A DNA stretch of 64,000 bases from a virus: IMG/VR virus record IMGVR_UViG_3300028920_000032, positions 94,330 to 158,329 of that record; one strand, 5' to 3'. Below, one piece after another: positions 1-7,310 of the stretch. The number at the start of each line of letters is the position of its first letter. Positions within the stretch are counted from its first letter, which is position 1. The notes below the pieces were generated by a model. The model was not told the DNA's origin. It ran no database searches and saw only the letters and a list, made by a program, of their open reading frames with translations. The translations under genes and the position numbers were made by a program.

Positions 1-219
1 AAATGAATAAGCTCTACCTTTTGTTGTAGTATATGAATCTTGATGCATGAAGCATTTATATAAAGCAAATTGAATATAATCATCTCGTTCTTTAAAATTT
101 ATACCTTTACGAGAAACTTGATGCTTGGCAATAGAGTATAGAAAATTATAAAATTTGTCACTTCTTTTACGATCAATCCATGATTGATCCATTTCATCTT
201 TATTTATGTTTAATGACAT
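1..219 (-). CDS. RNA polymerase sigma-like protein (N-terminal part, runs off the window)
   Basis: Only the first 73 codons are present; the gene continues beyond base 1. The stretch around residues 45-73 (RDDYIQFALYKC, then RAYSF) resembles sigma-70 region 2 of small phage late sigma factors such as T4 gp55, where an acidic DD-x-I motif is followed by an aromatic-rich helix. The start is supported by a GAGGAGG ribosome binding site 5 nt upstream of the ATG. If correct, it would redirect host RNA polymerase to phage promoters, and the TTCGA-N7-TATAAT motif found in this window is a natural candidate target. The rest of the protein is needed to confirm this. Confidence 0.5.
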   Translation of the reverse strand, partial: MSLNINKDEMDQSWIDRKRSDKFYNFLYSIAKHQVSRKGINFKERDDYIQFALYKCFMHQDSYTTTKGRAYSF

Positions 220-245
220 ATTGCCTCCTCAATTATATTATAAAT

Positions 246-1541
246 TTATTTCGATTTTTCATCTTCAATTAATATTATTTGACCAAAGCCTGGCTTAAAA
301 TTGTTATTATTGACTACTGCCCATACAGTTGGAATATTATAGTGATTGATTCCTAGATCAAAATATCCATCAGTAAAATTTACTAGAATAACAGCATATT
401 TTCTAAGATTGTTATAAACATAATCATATAAGTCTTGGCAGTCTGTACCACCACGACCTTGAACTTCTATCTTTTTCCAATCGCCTTTATTATAAGTGTA
501 ATGTCGTTGAACTTTAGTATCCCACTCAATAACAATTAGATTAGTAAAATCTTTTACTATTTTTTCAATCTGCCCAAAAAATTTTTGTAAATCATCATCA
601 TCAATACTTCCTGAAGTGTCTACTGAAACTAGTACTTTATTTGAAAGTTTCTTTATACCTGGGAGTGGTAGATTTCTTCTATTTCTTTTTGCCCAACTAT
701 TCCTTTGTATGTTACCAGGTGAATTTACATATCTTGACAAACACATTCTAAGTTTTTGCTTCCATGGGATTCTTTTAGTTTTAATAAGATCTTCACATTT
801 AGATTTTAAGTTTCCAGACATACTGCCCCATGATCTAGACTTAGCATGATTAACAGTTTCTTCAATAACCTGTTTGTCCATTTCGCTTAGCCGCTTATTC
901 ATCTGACCATGGTTATCTGTTGTATTAAGTTGTTTCTTCTTTTTATCTTTGCTTCCAGTACCACCACAACTTGGACATGTTTTGTTGTCTTTCATTCCAG
1001 TTCCACCACAATCTGGACAAGTGCTGTCGTTTTCTTCTTTTCCATTTCCACCTGCACCAGCTCCTTTTGAATTAATAGATATCTGTTCAGCTTTAGACAT
1101 GATAAAATCATATACAGGTTCAGAAATAGATTCTCCTTTATAACCCATCTCTTTCATCTGCTCCATAGTAACAACACCTTTAAATAATTCTAATTGGCGA
1201 CCGCCTATAGTAGAAGTGACTACAGTTTCGTTTATACATGCATCTTGTGCAACATTAAAAGCAAATATATGTCTGTCACCAACTCTTTCATGGAACTTAT
1301 TAAGTATATGCATTATTTCATGTACTAATGTACCTTCTAATTGAAGAGAGCTTAGTTTTTCTATAAAATCAGGAGCATATGCTAAATGTATACGACCATT
1401 ATGTATAGATACACCAGCAGTCCCTATTTCTGGCATTGGCTTATACTTAAACCTCAATAAGAATTCTGCAAAGAATGGACAATCTGACTGCCATCGTATA
1501 CATATGTCGCTGATTTTTTCATGCATATTCCTAACTATCAT
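246..1541 (-). CDS. VWA-like metallopeptidase (DUF2201 type), system 1
   Basis: 431 aa with three parts. An N-terminal metallopeptidase-like domain carries VHEIMHIL (HExxH, residues 74-78) and a downstream DACINE segment. A central pair of DnaJ-like CxxCxGxG knuckles lies at about 175-196. A C-terminal von Willebrand A domain has the metal-ion site DTSGS (308-312) and a GGTD loop. Such proteins normally pair with MoxR AAA+ ATPases, and the ATPase is the gene immediately upstream, overlapping by one base (TAATG). The pair is presumably a chaperone or remodelling machine; its client is unknown. Confidence 0.8.
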   Translation of the reverse strand: MIVRNMHEKISDICIRWQSDCPFFAEFLLRFKYKPMPEIGTAGVSIHNGRIHLAYAPDFIEKLSSLQLEGTLVHEIMHILNKFHERVGDRHIFAFNVAQDACINETVVTSTIGGRQLELFKGVVTMEQMKEMGYKGESISEPVYDFIMSKAEQISINSKGAGAGGNGKEENDSTCPDCGGTGMKDNKTCPSCGGTGSKDKKKKQLNTTDNHGQMNKRLSEMDKQVIEETVNHAKSRSWGSMSGNLKSKCEDLIKTKRIPWKQKLRMCLSRYVNSPGNIQRNSWAKRNRRNLPLPGIKKLSNKVLVSVDTSGSIDDDDLQKFFGQIEKIVKDFTNLIVIEWDTKVQRHYTYNKGDWKKIEVQGRGGTDCQDLYDYVYNNLRKYAVILVNFTDGYFDLGINHYNIPTVWAVVNNNNFKPGFGQIILIEDEKSK

Positions 1542-2698
1542 TATTTTGAATCCTTTGCTTTTCTAAGTATATTAGAAATAGTAGAGTTCATTTCATCATA
1601 TAGATCCAGATATGGATCCATAAATTCACATTCTTTACCATTGTATTGTTTAAGAGATCCACTATATTTAATATTCATATTTACTAATGTTTTAAATGCT
1701 GCTATCATATGATCTTTGTCAACATGATTAGTCAAGAAGTTGTGGATATTTTTAATTCGCTCATCATTAAGTTCTGGATGTGTTTTAATAAAAGCAACAA
1801 GTTCAGTTGAAAGTGAATATTTCTTTGGTCTTTCTAAGCTCTTGATTTTTGATTTAAATTGTTCATATCTTTCTAAAATATCAATTGGAGTTATTTTAGC
1901 TTTAGTTTTTAAATAATCTCTCAATGATACGGCAACTGCACCTATTAAACCTGGACCGAATGTGTCAACTATAGACTCAGCTCTCATCTTAGGATTTTGT
2001 ATAATAAGCTGAGACATCTTGTCCCATGTTCTTGGAGTTGCATATGCAACATCTTCTTCTTTAGGATCTACATAAATGTTTGATGGTTTTGTTTCAAGAA
2101 AGCCGATGATATCAGGATGAATATTACCTTCTCCCTTGGCCCATAGTAACCAACAATCAAACATCTCAGTATCATCTACAAAGAAATGTATAAATCTGTT
2201 ATTAAATGCAGCGTCAGTTATTTCTGTAACTTCGGTATGATCATTCTCACCAAGATTACCAGCACATACTACAAACCAATTATCTAAAAGATTATGTAAA
2301 CCAACTCTTCTATCATTCACTAATTCAAAAAGTGATTGAATTACATCAAATTTAGATCGATTGATTTCATCTAAAAATAATATGCCACCGTCACTGAATT
2401 TCTTTCCTTTGTTAATTCTTCCAGGTACAGGAAGATCGGCAAATTTTTCAAATGGGAGCATTTCTGGGGGATACCAACGACAACTACCTGTTTCTTCATT
2501 AGCTTTAGGAATTCCCCTAGTATCACAAGATTCTAGTTGTGAAAATCTTACATCAATAAATGAAATACCTAATAATGCTGCTAACTGTGCAAAAATAGCT
2601 GATTTACCAATACCAGGTTTGCCATGAACATAAGGTACACAGACTTGTGGTGTTTTCAATAAAATTTCTACAGCCTGCTTAATTTCTGCTATAGTCAT
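1541..2698 (-). CDS. MoxR-family AAA+ ATPase, system 1
   Basis: 385 aa. Walker A is HGKPGIGKS (about 25-33), Walker B GGILFLDEIN (104-113), and a sensor-type CAGN segment follows. This is the usual arrangement of MoxR-class AAA+ proteins, which cooperate with VWA-domain partners to assemble or activate protein complexes. It heads a two-gene unit with the downstream VWA metallopeptidase. The start has an AGGAGG site, and a TTCGAG-N7-TATAAT promoter-like element lies about 30 nt upstream. A second, larger MoxR protein is at 7310-9730, so the window carries two such systems. Confidence 0.85.
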   Translation of the reverse strand: MTIAEIKQAVEILLKTPQVCVPYVHGKPGIGKSAIFAQLAALLGISFIDVRFSQLESCDTRGIPKANEETGSCRWYPPEMLPFEKFADLPVPGRINKGKKFSDGGILFLDEINRSKFDVIQSLFELVNDRRVGLHNLLDNWFVVCAGNLGENDHTEVTEITDAAFNNRFIHFFVDDTEMFDCWLLWAKGEGNIHPDIIGFLETKPSNIYVDPKEEDVAYATPRTWDKMSQLIIQNPKMRAESIVDTFGPGLIGAVAVSLRDYLKTKAKITPIDILERYEQFKSKIKSLERPKKYSLSTELVAFIKTHPELNDERIKNIHNFLTNHVDKDHMIAAFKTLVNMNIKYSGSLKQYNGKECEFMDPYLDLYDEMNSTISNILRKAKDSK

Positions 2699-2724
2699 AT
2701 TACCTCCTCTTTTATGATATTTTA

Positions 2725-2743
2725 ATTATATTGAAAACTCGAA
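2725..2743 (-). promoter_or_regulatory. Candidate phage promoter, TTCGAG-N7-TATAAT
   Basis: Read on the minus strand, TTCGAG is followed after exactly 7 nt by TATAAT, about 27 nt upstream of the MoxR start codon. The same two-part motif with the same spacing recurs at seven other places in this window, always upstream of a minus-strand gene or tRNA unit. Confidence 0.6.
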
Positions 2744-2760
2744 ACTATTTAAACTATTTT

Positions 2761-3552
2761 TTAAAAACCATCAAATAGTTGATTTGAAGCATACCGTGTG
2801 TATGTTTTTTTTCCGAAGAAAAAGCAGTATTTATACTTATTAATAAAAAATATTTTTTTATTTCTTTTTTGGTTTAACCAATCATTTAATATTTGACCAT
2901 CATTCCAATGCATATAAGGAGACGTCTGTGCGTATTTGTTTGTTTGTTGTCGGTAGAAAGTTATTATTTCTTCATCTGAATATTCTCGGAAAGCATCATA
3001 GCCATGTTTTTCAAAAAGCAATAATTCAAATATTTCACAACTTTCATCAATTGATAATAATTCTGTATGAGTGTGTGGACCAGTTGAATTACCATATGTT
3101 CCAGCAGAACCGATCAACCAATCTTGTTTATATTCAGTCTCAACTAAAAATTGTTTAAGACTCCATGGTATAATATTTTGTGTAGGGTGCATATGCGCAA
3201 TTCGCATCTCAAATTGATAAGTTTTTGAAGTTAAGAAGATTAAAGATCCATAATCTTTATTATTATAATCTTTAAATCCAGTCGAATCAAAATTAAATGG
3301 GCAAACTACAACATCATTTATACCCCGCACAGTACCACCTCTTGCTCTATCAACACCACTATGTATTCTTACATATCCATTTTCCCAATTAGGTCCCCAT
3401 CCTTCTTCTATGCCAAATTGAGCAGTGAAAGCAGCTCCTTTTCTATAACTAAAACCTTCTTTAATTTTATTTTCAACTTCAAATTTACGAAGTAACAATT
3501 TATCAGCTTGAGTGGGTTTTGGTGCAACAAAGTCATGGTGTATATTAGACAT
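2761..3552 (-). CDS. M23-family (LytM) metallopeptidase, probable cell-wall hydrolase
   Basis: 263 aa. The zinc ligands of peptidase family M23 are visible: HSGVD (H64 and D68), then GPHTHTEL with the HxH ligand pair near residues 157-160, and an AHMH segment between. There is no signal peptide, so it is probably a virion-associated or endolysin-type peptidoglycan peptidase, not an exported host enzyme. It overlaps the gene upstream by 8 nt. The C-terminal 60 residues are lysine- and aromatic-rich and not recognised. A second M23 protein, membrane anchored, is at 15050-15949. Confidence 0.75.
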   Translation of the reverse strand: MSNIHHDFVAPKPTQADKLLLRKFEVENKIKEGFSYRKGAAFTAQFGIEEGWGPNWENGYVRIHSGVDRARGGTVRGINDVVVCPFNFDSTGFKDYNNKDYGSLIFLTSKTYQFEMRIAHMHPTQNIIPWSLKQFLVETEYKQDWLIGSAGTYGNSTGPHTHTELLSIDESCEIFELLLFEKHGYDAFREYSDEEIITFYRQQTNKYAQTSPYMHWNDGQILNDWLNQKRNKKIFFINKYKYCFFFGKKTYTRYASNQLFDGF

Positions 3553-3778
3553 TCTTCTTCTTCCAATCTTTTAGAGCTTTTTCATACTTTTCATCTGTCT
3601 TATAATCTTCTCTCTTTGGGCAATTACCCTTTCTTCTTCCTTTCCCGGCTAAACCTGGTCCCGGACCCGAACCATCGGGAACACCACGTGTACCTTTATA
3701 GCCTTCATTTTTTAATTCTTTGTTTAATTTATCTAAGGTGTCTTTAAGTTCCATTGTTTCCTCCAACTTTTTTACCAA
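3545..3778 (-). CDS. Small Gly/Pro-rich basic protein, unknown
   Basis: 77 aa: an N-terminal short coiled-coil-like helix, a central glycine/proline-rich linker and a lysine-rich C-terminus. It overlaps its neighbours on both sides, so it is translated within the deformylase-M23 operon. I do not recognise a family. Confidence 0.6.
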   Translation of the reverse strand: MVKKLEETMELKDTLDKLNKELKNEGYKGTRGVPDGSGPGPGLAGKGRRKGNCPKREDYKTDEKYEKALKDWKKKNV

Positions 3779-4247
3779 TTCTATTTATTGTTATGTTGTT
3801 CAAGTGATCGCATTCATGTTGAAAAACTTGAGCAAACAAACCATCTAATTCCTGCTTTACTCTTTTAACATTATCGCTAGAGTCTATTTCATCCCAGCTT
3901 GCTATAATTTTTTTATGCCTGGTAACAAGATATGTATCTTTACCATAAGTTAAACAACCTTCTTCAACTTGATATATTTCTTTTCCTTTGAATTTATATT
4001 CAGCATTAATAAAGACACACCAATTACCCATATTAACTTGACCTTTAACTTTAGTATCTGGTCGAAATGCCACAAAAAACTTTTTTCTGATACCAACTTG
4101 AATAGCAGCCAAACCAATACCATTTTTACGACTACATAGTGATATCATTTGTTTAAGGATTTTACTTTGTAAAAGTTTAAGAATGTCTTTACGCGTCAAC
4201 TCAGCACAAGTAACATTCTCAACATACTGTGGTTTTTCTAAAGTCAT
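3744..4247 (-). CDS. def: Peptide deformylase
   Basis: 167 aa. All three deformylase motifs are visible: GIGLAAIQ (43-50), EEGCLTYG (95-102, the metal-binding cysteine) and QHECDH (HECDH 144-148). The enzyme removes the formyl group from nascent N-terminal methionines; phage versions are best known from cyanophages. A GTG at 4277 would add 10 residues, but the ATG at 4247 follows an AGAGGAG site and is preferred. It belongs with the other translation functions in the window (tRNAs, bS21, Pth2, GGQ protein). Confidence 0.9.
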   Translation of the reverse strand: MTLEKPQYVENVTCAELTRKDILKLLQSKILKQMISLCSRKNGIGLAAIQVGIRKKFFVAFRPDTKVKGQVNMGNWCVFINAEYKFKGKEIYQVEEGCLTYGKDTYLVTRHKKIIASWDEIDSSDNVKRVKQELDGLFAQVFQHECDHLNNITINRIGKKVGGNNGT

Positions 4248-4278
4248 ATTTTCTCCTCTTAAGAATATATGCGACACA

Positions 4279-4307
4279 GGAAGGGGAGCAGCTTAAGCTC
4301 CCCTTCC
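4279..4307. promoter_or_regulatory. Strong 11-bp hairpin upstream of def
   Basis: A perfect inverted repeat (GGAAGGGGAGC / GCTCCCCTTCC, 7-nt loop) lies between the 4336-4770 gene and def. It has no U-run on either side, so it is not a classical terminator. A TCGCATATATT element, also seen at other intergenic sites, sits between it and def. It may be an mRNA processing or stability hairpin. Confidence 0.5.
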
Positions 4308-4335
4308 ATAATAATATTAATACAATTAATATTTC

Positions 4336-4770
4336 TTATTTTTTAGCTTTTAGCATCTTTATGTTCTGTGCTGTAAATCCTTTTTTGTACTTTGCATTTC
4401 CAGCGATCTCAATTGCTAAATTGACAATGTCGAGAAAATTTCCACTAGGATTATCAATGATCTTATATCCCACTCCAGCTTCAGAAATCATTTCTTCACC
4501 AAATAATTCTTCACCAGTTTCTCCTTTAGCGCCTAACTCAGCTTCAGTAAAAAATGCTGTTGACCAACTTCCTTTTTTCTCACCATTTTTGTCATGCTCA
4601 AGAATAACCATGTCATAACCACTTGGTTGAAATGCCCAAATATAATTGATGTTAGCAGCTTTAAGAGCAACTTTAACTTTTGCATCAATTTTATCTCCTT
4701 CTTTTCCACCTTCAAAAAGGAGTTTTCCGCCGCTTCGATCTAGCTCTTCTAAAAAGTTTTTAACTTTCAT
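4336..4770 (-). CDS. Hypothetical protein with CTS-like N-terminus
   Basis: 144 aa, no recognised domain. The first residues (MKVKNFLEELDRSG) form an amphipathic, acidic helix resembling the capsid-targeting peptides of T4-type internal head proteins. The same style of N-terminus occurs in the adjoining VWA protein. A GGAGGAAAC site precedes the ATG. Confidence 0.6.
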   Translation of the reverse strand: MKVKNFLEELDRSGGKLLFEGGKEGDKIDAKVKVALKAANINYIWAFQPSGYDMVILEHDKNGEKKGSWSTAFFTEAELGAKGETGEELFGEEMISEAGVGYKIIDNPSGNFLDIVNLAIEIAGNAKYKKGFTAQNIKMLKAKK

Positions 4771-4785
4771 TTGTTTCCTCCATTA

Positions 4786-6435
4786 TTATATCTTATAACT
4801 CTCATATACAATTACATTTTTAGGATGTACATATTGTACTGTCCCATCTATTATTAAATATAATATGCTATCATGGTGTACTTTATATAACATACCCAAA
4901 TTTTTATCTGAGGGTGTTGTAAAAAATTCACCATCAGTAGCTATTAATAAAAATGGTACTACAATTGGTACCATATCATTTTTATCTATATTATCTTGTT
5001 TTACAATGGTCTTTTTTTCAGTTTCTTCTTTATCACTTATGGGTTGAAATTGAGTTTTCTTTCCAAATAATTCACTCTGTGTGACAAATTCTAAAACAAT
5101 ATCATCAGCACTCATACCTTTTTCTGTAGGTTGTTTTAAAAGATTTAATAGAGCAAGCTGTGGGCTTTTGTCTTTATTATAAATAAGGTGATCATGCATA
5201 TAATCAAATATACATGTCGGAGTAGTTCCACCGCCTCCTACAACAGCTTCTTCGCCACCTGCATATTTTCGCCAATCGCCAGCTTTATATTCACTAATAC
5301 CAGTTACTTCAGTGTCCCAAGTCATAAAATAAACTTTACCTTTAAATTTTCTTCCACCAGCATTAATTCCAGATTTAAAATTATTCGCTATTTTATCCAT
5401 TTCACTAAATACTTTTTCTATAGTTGTTTTGCCAATAGATCCAGATACATCTAATGCAACTATTAAAACTATTTCACCATATGGAGCTTTTTTAAATGGT
5501 CCTTTAAAAACTATCTTTTGTCCGGGAACATGTGAAGCCGGATGCATTAAGCCAGTAACAAAAGATTTTTCTTTTTGTTTTCCAACACCAGTTTTCATTT
5601 TTTTGCTAGGTAATTTTGAAAATTTGTTTATAGAAGCAGCTGATTTTGATTTGAAGTCTTGTATTTTTTTCTTTAGTTCTTTTAGCCAATCAATTTTTGG
5701 TTCATATAAATTGCGAATTTTATCCATAGCAGATCCTGAACCAAAACCACCAGCTTGACCTTTTTCATTTCTACCATGACGTTCTCTCATGTCTTTTGCT
5801 TTTTCTAGGATGTCTTTTGTAATCTGCTTACTTTCTCCTTTTTGAGATTTGTTTAAAATATCATGTGAATCAAATGTATTGTGCTGACCACCCATTCTCT
5901 GTTCAGCACCTTTGCCTATTTCTTCTTTTGATGGTTGTTTGCCAGTTCCTACTGTTTGTTTTTTACGTTTAATGCTTCCACTTACTTCTTTCCCCTCACC
6001 TTCTTTTCTTTCTTTTCCTTCACCTTCTTTTCCTTCACCTTCTTTTCCTTCACCTTCTTTTCCTTCACCTTCTTTGCCAACTTTTCCAGTGCCACCACAA
6101 GTTGGACATTTTTGTTCTTTACCTTTAGTATCTTCTGTTTTTCCGGTACCTTCACAAGTTGGACATTCTTTTTGTTTAGGAGATAATTCACTAGGTTTAA
6201 CTTTTACTTTTTTATTTTGTTTTTGTTTACCACCACTTTTCGGAGGACCAGTTGAGATAACTTCTATTTCAACAGGTTTGCCATCAATTGGGTCTGGAAG
6301 TGCTGGGATTTCACCTTCACCTGCACCTGCAGGTGGTGTTATATAAACTGGTGTTATTTCATCACGATTAAATGTGATCTCATTACTTTTAGTGGCTTCA
6401 TCTAATTGTTGTAAAAAACTTTTAAAACTACTCAT
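4786..6435 (-). CDS. VWA-domain protein with zinc knuckles and Gly-Lys-Glu repeats, system 2
   Basis: 549 aa. A CTS-like N-terminus (MSSFKSFLQQLDEA) is followed by two DnaJ-like CxxCxGTG knuckles (91-116), a low-complexity tract of KEGEG repeats (about 121-148) and a C-terminal VWA domain with DVSGS (329-333) and a GGTT loop. Compared with the system-1 protein it lacks the HExxH domain, which is encoded by the adjacent gene at 6438-7310. System 2 is therefore a split version of the same architecture. The DNA of the KEGEG tract is a tandem 15-bp repeat and could vary in length between strains. Confidence 0.75.
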   Translation of the reverse strand: MSSFKSFLQQLDEATKSNEITFNRDEITPVYITPPAGAGEGEIPALPDPIDGKPVEIEVISTGPPKSGGKQKQNKKVKVKPSELSPKQKECPTCEGTGKTEDTKGKEQKCPTCGGTGKVGKEGEGKEGEGKEGEGKEGEGKERKEGEGKEVSGSIKRKKQTVGTGKQPSKEEIGKGAEQRMGGQHNTFDSHDILNKSQKGESKQITKDILEKAKDMRERHGRNEKGQAGGFGSGSAMDKIRNLYEPKIDWLKELKKKIQDFKSKSAASINKFSKLPSKKMKTGVGKQKEKSFVTGLMHPASHVPGQKIVFKGPFKKAPYGEIVLIVALDVSGSIGKTTIEKVFSEMDKIANNFKSGINAGGRKFKGKVYFMTWDTEVTGISEYKAGDWRKYAGGEEAVVGGGGTTPTCIFDYMHDHLIYNKDKSPQLALLNLLKQPTEKGMSADDIVLEFVTQSELFGKKTQFQPISDKEETEKKTIVKQDNIDKNDMVPIVVPFLLIATDGEFFTTPSDKNLGMLYKVHHDSILYLIIDGTVQYVHPKNVIVYESYKI

Positions 6436-6437
6436 TA

Positions 6438-7310
6438 TTATTTACCTCCACTAACTTTACGAATCTCATCTTGAATATCAACTGGAATAGTTATATAATT
6501 TCCTTGCTTGTCTTTTCCAGTTATTTTTCTATATTCACCAGCATGTTTTCCAGAATTGACTTTAACTATAGTGCCATCTGAAAAATAATCATAAGGAGGT
6601 TGTTTATTCTGTTTCTTTTGTTTTTTTTGTTTAGCTAATAAATATTCATACATCCTATCAGATGTCCAGGGTAATCTAATTTTGTCTTTATTTTTTTCAA
6701 TATGTTTTTCATATTCTTCTGGAACTTTTAGAACTGCTCGATCATTTTTTATTTGATCCCATGTTTTACCAGTTTGTTTTTCTATCATTTTTTTTTCTTC
6801 ATCTGTATAACTCATAACATCATGACTTATCCATTCAGGTGCCCATGAACTAATTTTTGGAGTTGCCATAATATCTTTATTTATAATCATATCGGTGGCA
6901 CTATTCCATAATTCACCTTCTTTTCCACTAGCATCTTGTCTATCTTGATGCAATCTAAAAATGTGATCAGCTTCATGTGCAATCAGAAACATAATCATTC
7001 CTGGTTTTTTTGCAATTCTATCAATAAATTCTTTATCGTAATAAAACTCTATTTTATCATTTGCTGCTCTAACACCTGCAGTACGCATCCAACCTGGTGC
7101 ATTTTTATTTTTAACCATCCACCATTCACAATATTGTATAAATTCGTATAACTCATATTCATCGTTGTCTAAGAAAGACTGTCTTATGATGGCTATTGGC
7201 TTTGGTATAGAAGTACGTTCTGCTTGTAAATAGCGACGTGCTTCTTCCATACTCATGTCTTCTATATTTTCTTTTGCTTCTAGAATAACATCAAATAATG
7301 TTTTAGCCAT
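6438..7310 (-). CDS. HExxH metallopeptidase-like protein, system 2
   Basis: 290 aa. AHEADHIFRLH contains HExxH (112-116), followed by an NSATDMIIN segment like the NAAxD segment of VWA-associated metallopeptidases. The N-terminus (MAKTLFDVILEAKENI) is amphipathic and CTS-like. It overlaps the AAA+ gene upstream by one base and is 2 nt from the VWA gene downstream. The three genes form a MoxR / peptidase / VWA operon, with the two domains that are fused in system 1 separated here. Confidence 0.7.
   Translation of the reverse strand: MAKTLFDVILEAKENIEDMSMEEARRYLQAERTSIPKPIAIIRQSFLDNDEYELYEFIQYCEWWMVKNKNAPGWMRTAGVRAANDKIEFYYDKEFIDRIAKKPGMIMFLIAHEADHIFRLHQDRQDASGKEGELWNSATDMIINKDIMATPKISSWAPEWISHDVMSYTDEEKKMIEKQTGKTWDQIKNDRAVLKVPEEYEKHIEKNKDKIRLPWTSDRMYEYLLAKQKKQKKQNKQPPYDYFSDGTIVKVNSGKHAGEYRKITGKDKQGNYITIPVDIQDEIRKVSGGK

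Noticed and set aside
616-849. Plus-strand ORF inside the VWA metallopeptidase gene
   Set aside because: It is the antisense shadow of a clearly conserved minus-strand gene and has no ribosome site; many similar antisense frames were left out for the same reason.
5990-6075. Possible satellite repeat at the KEGEG tract
   Set aside because: It is an in-frame coding repeat of the VWA protein, not an independent element.
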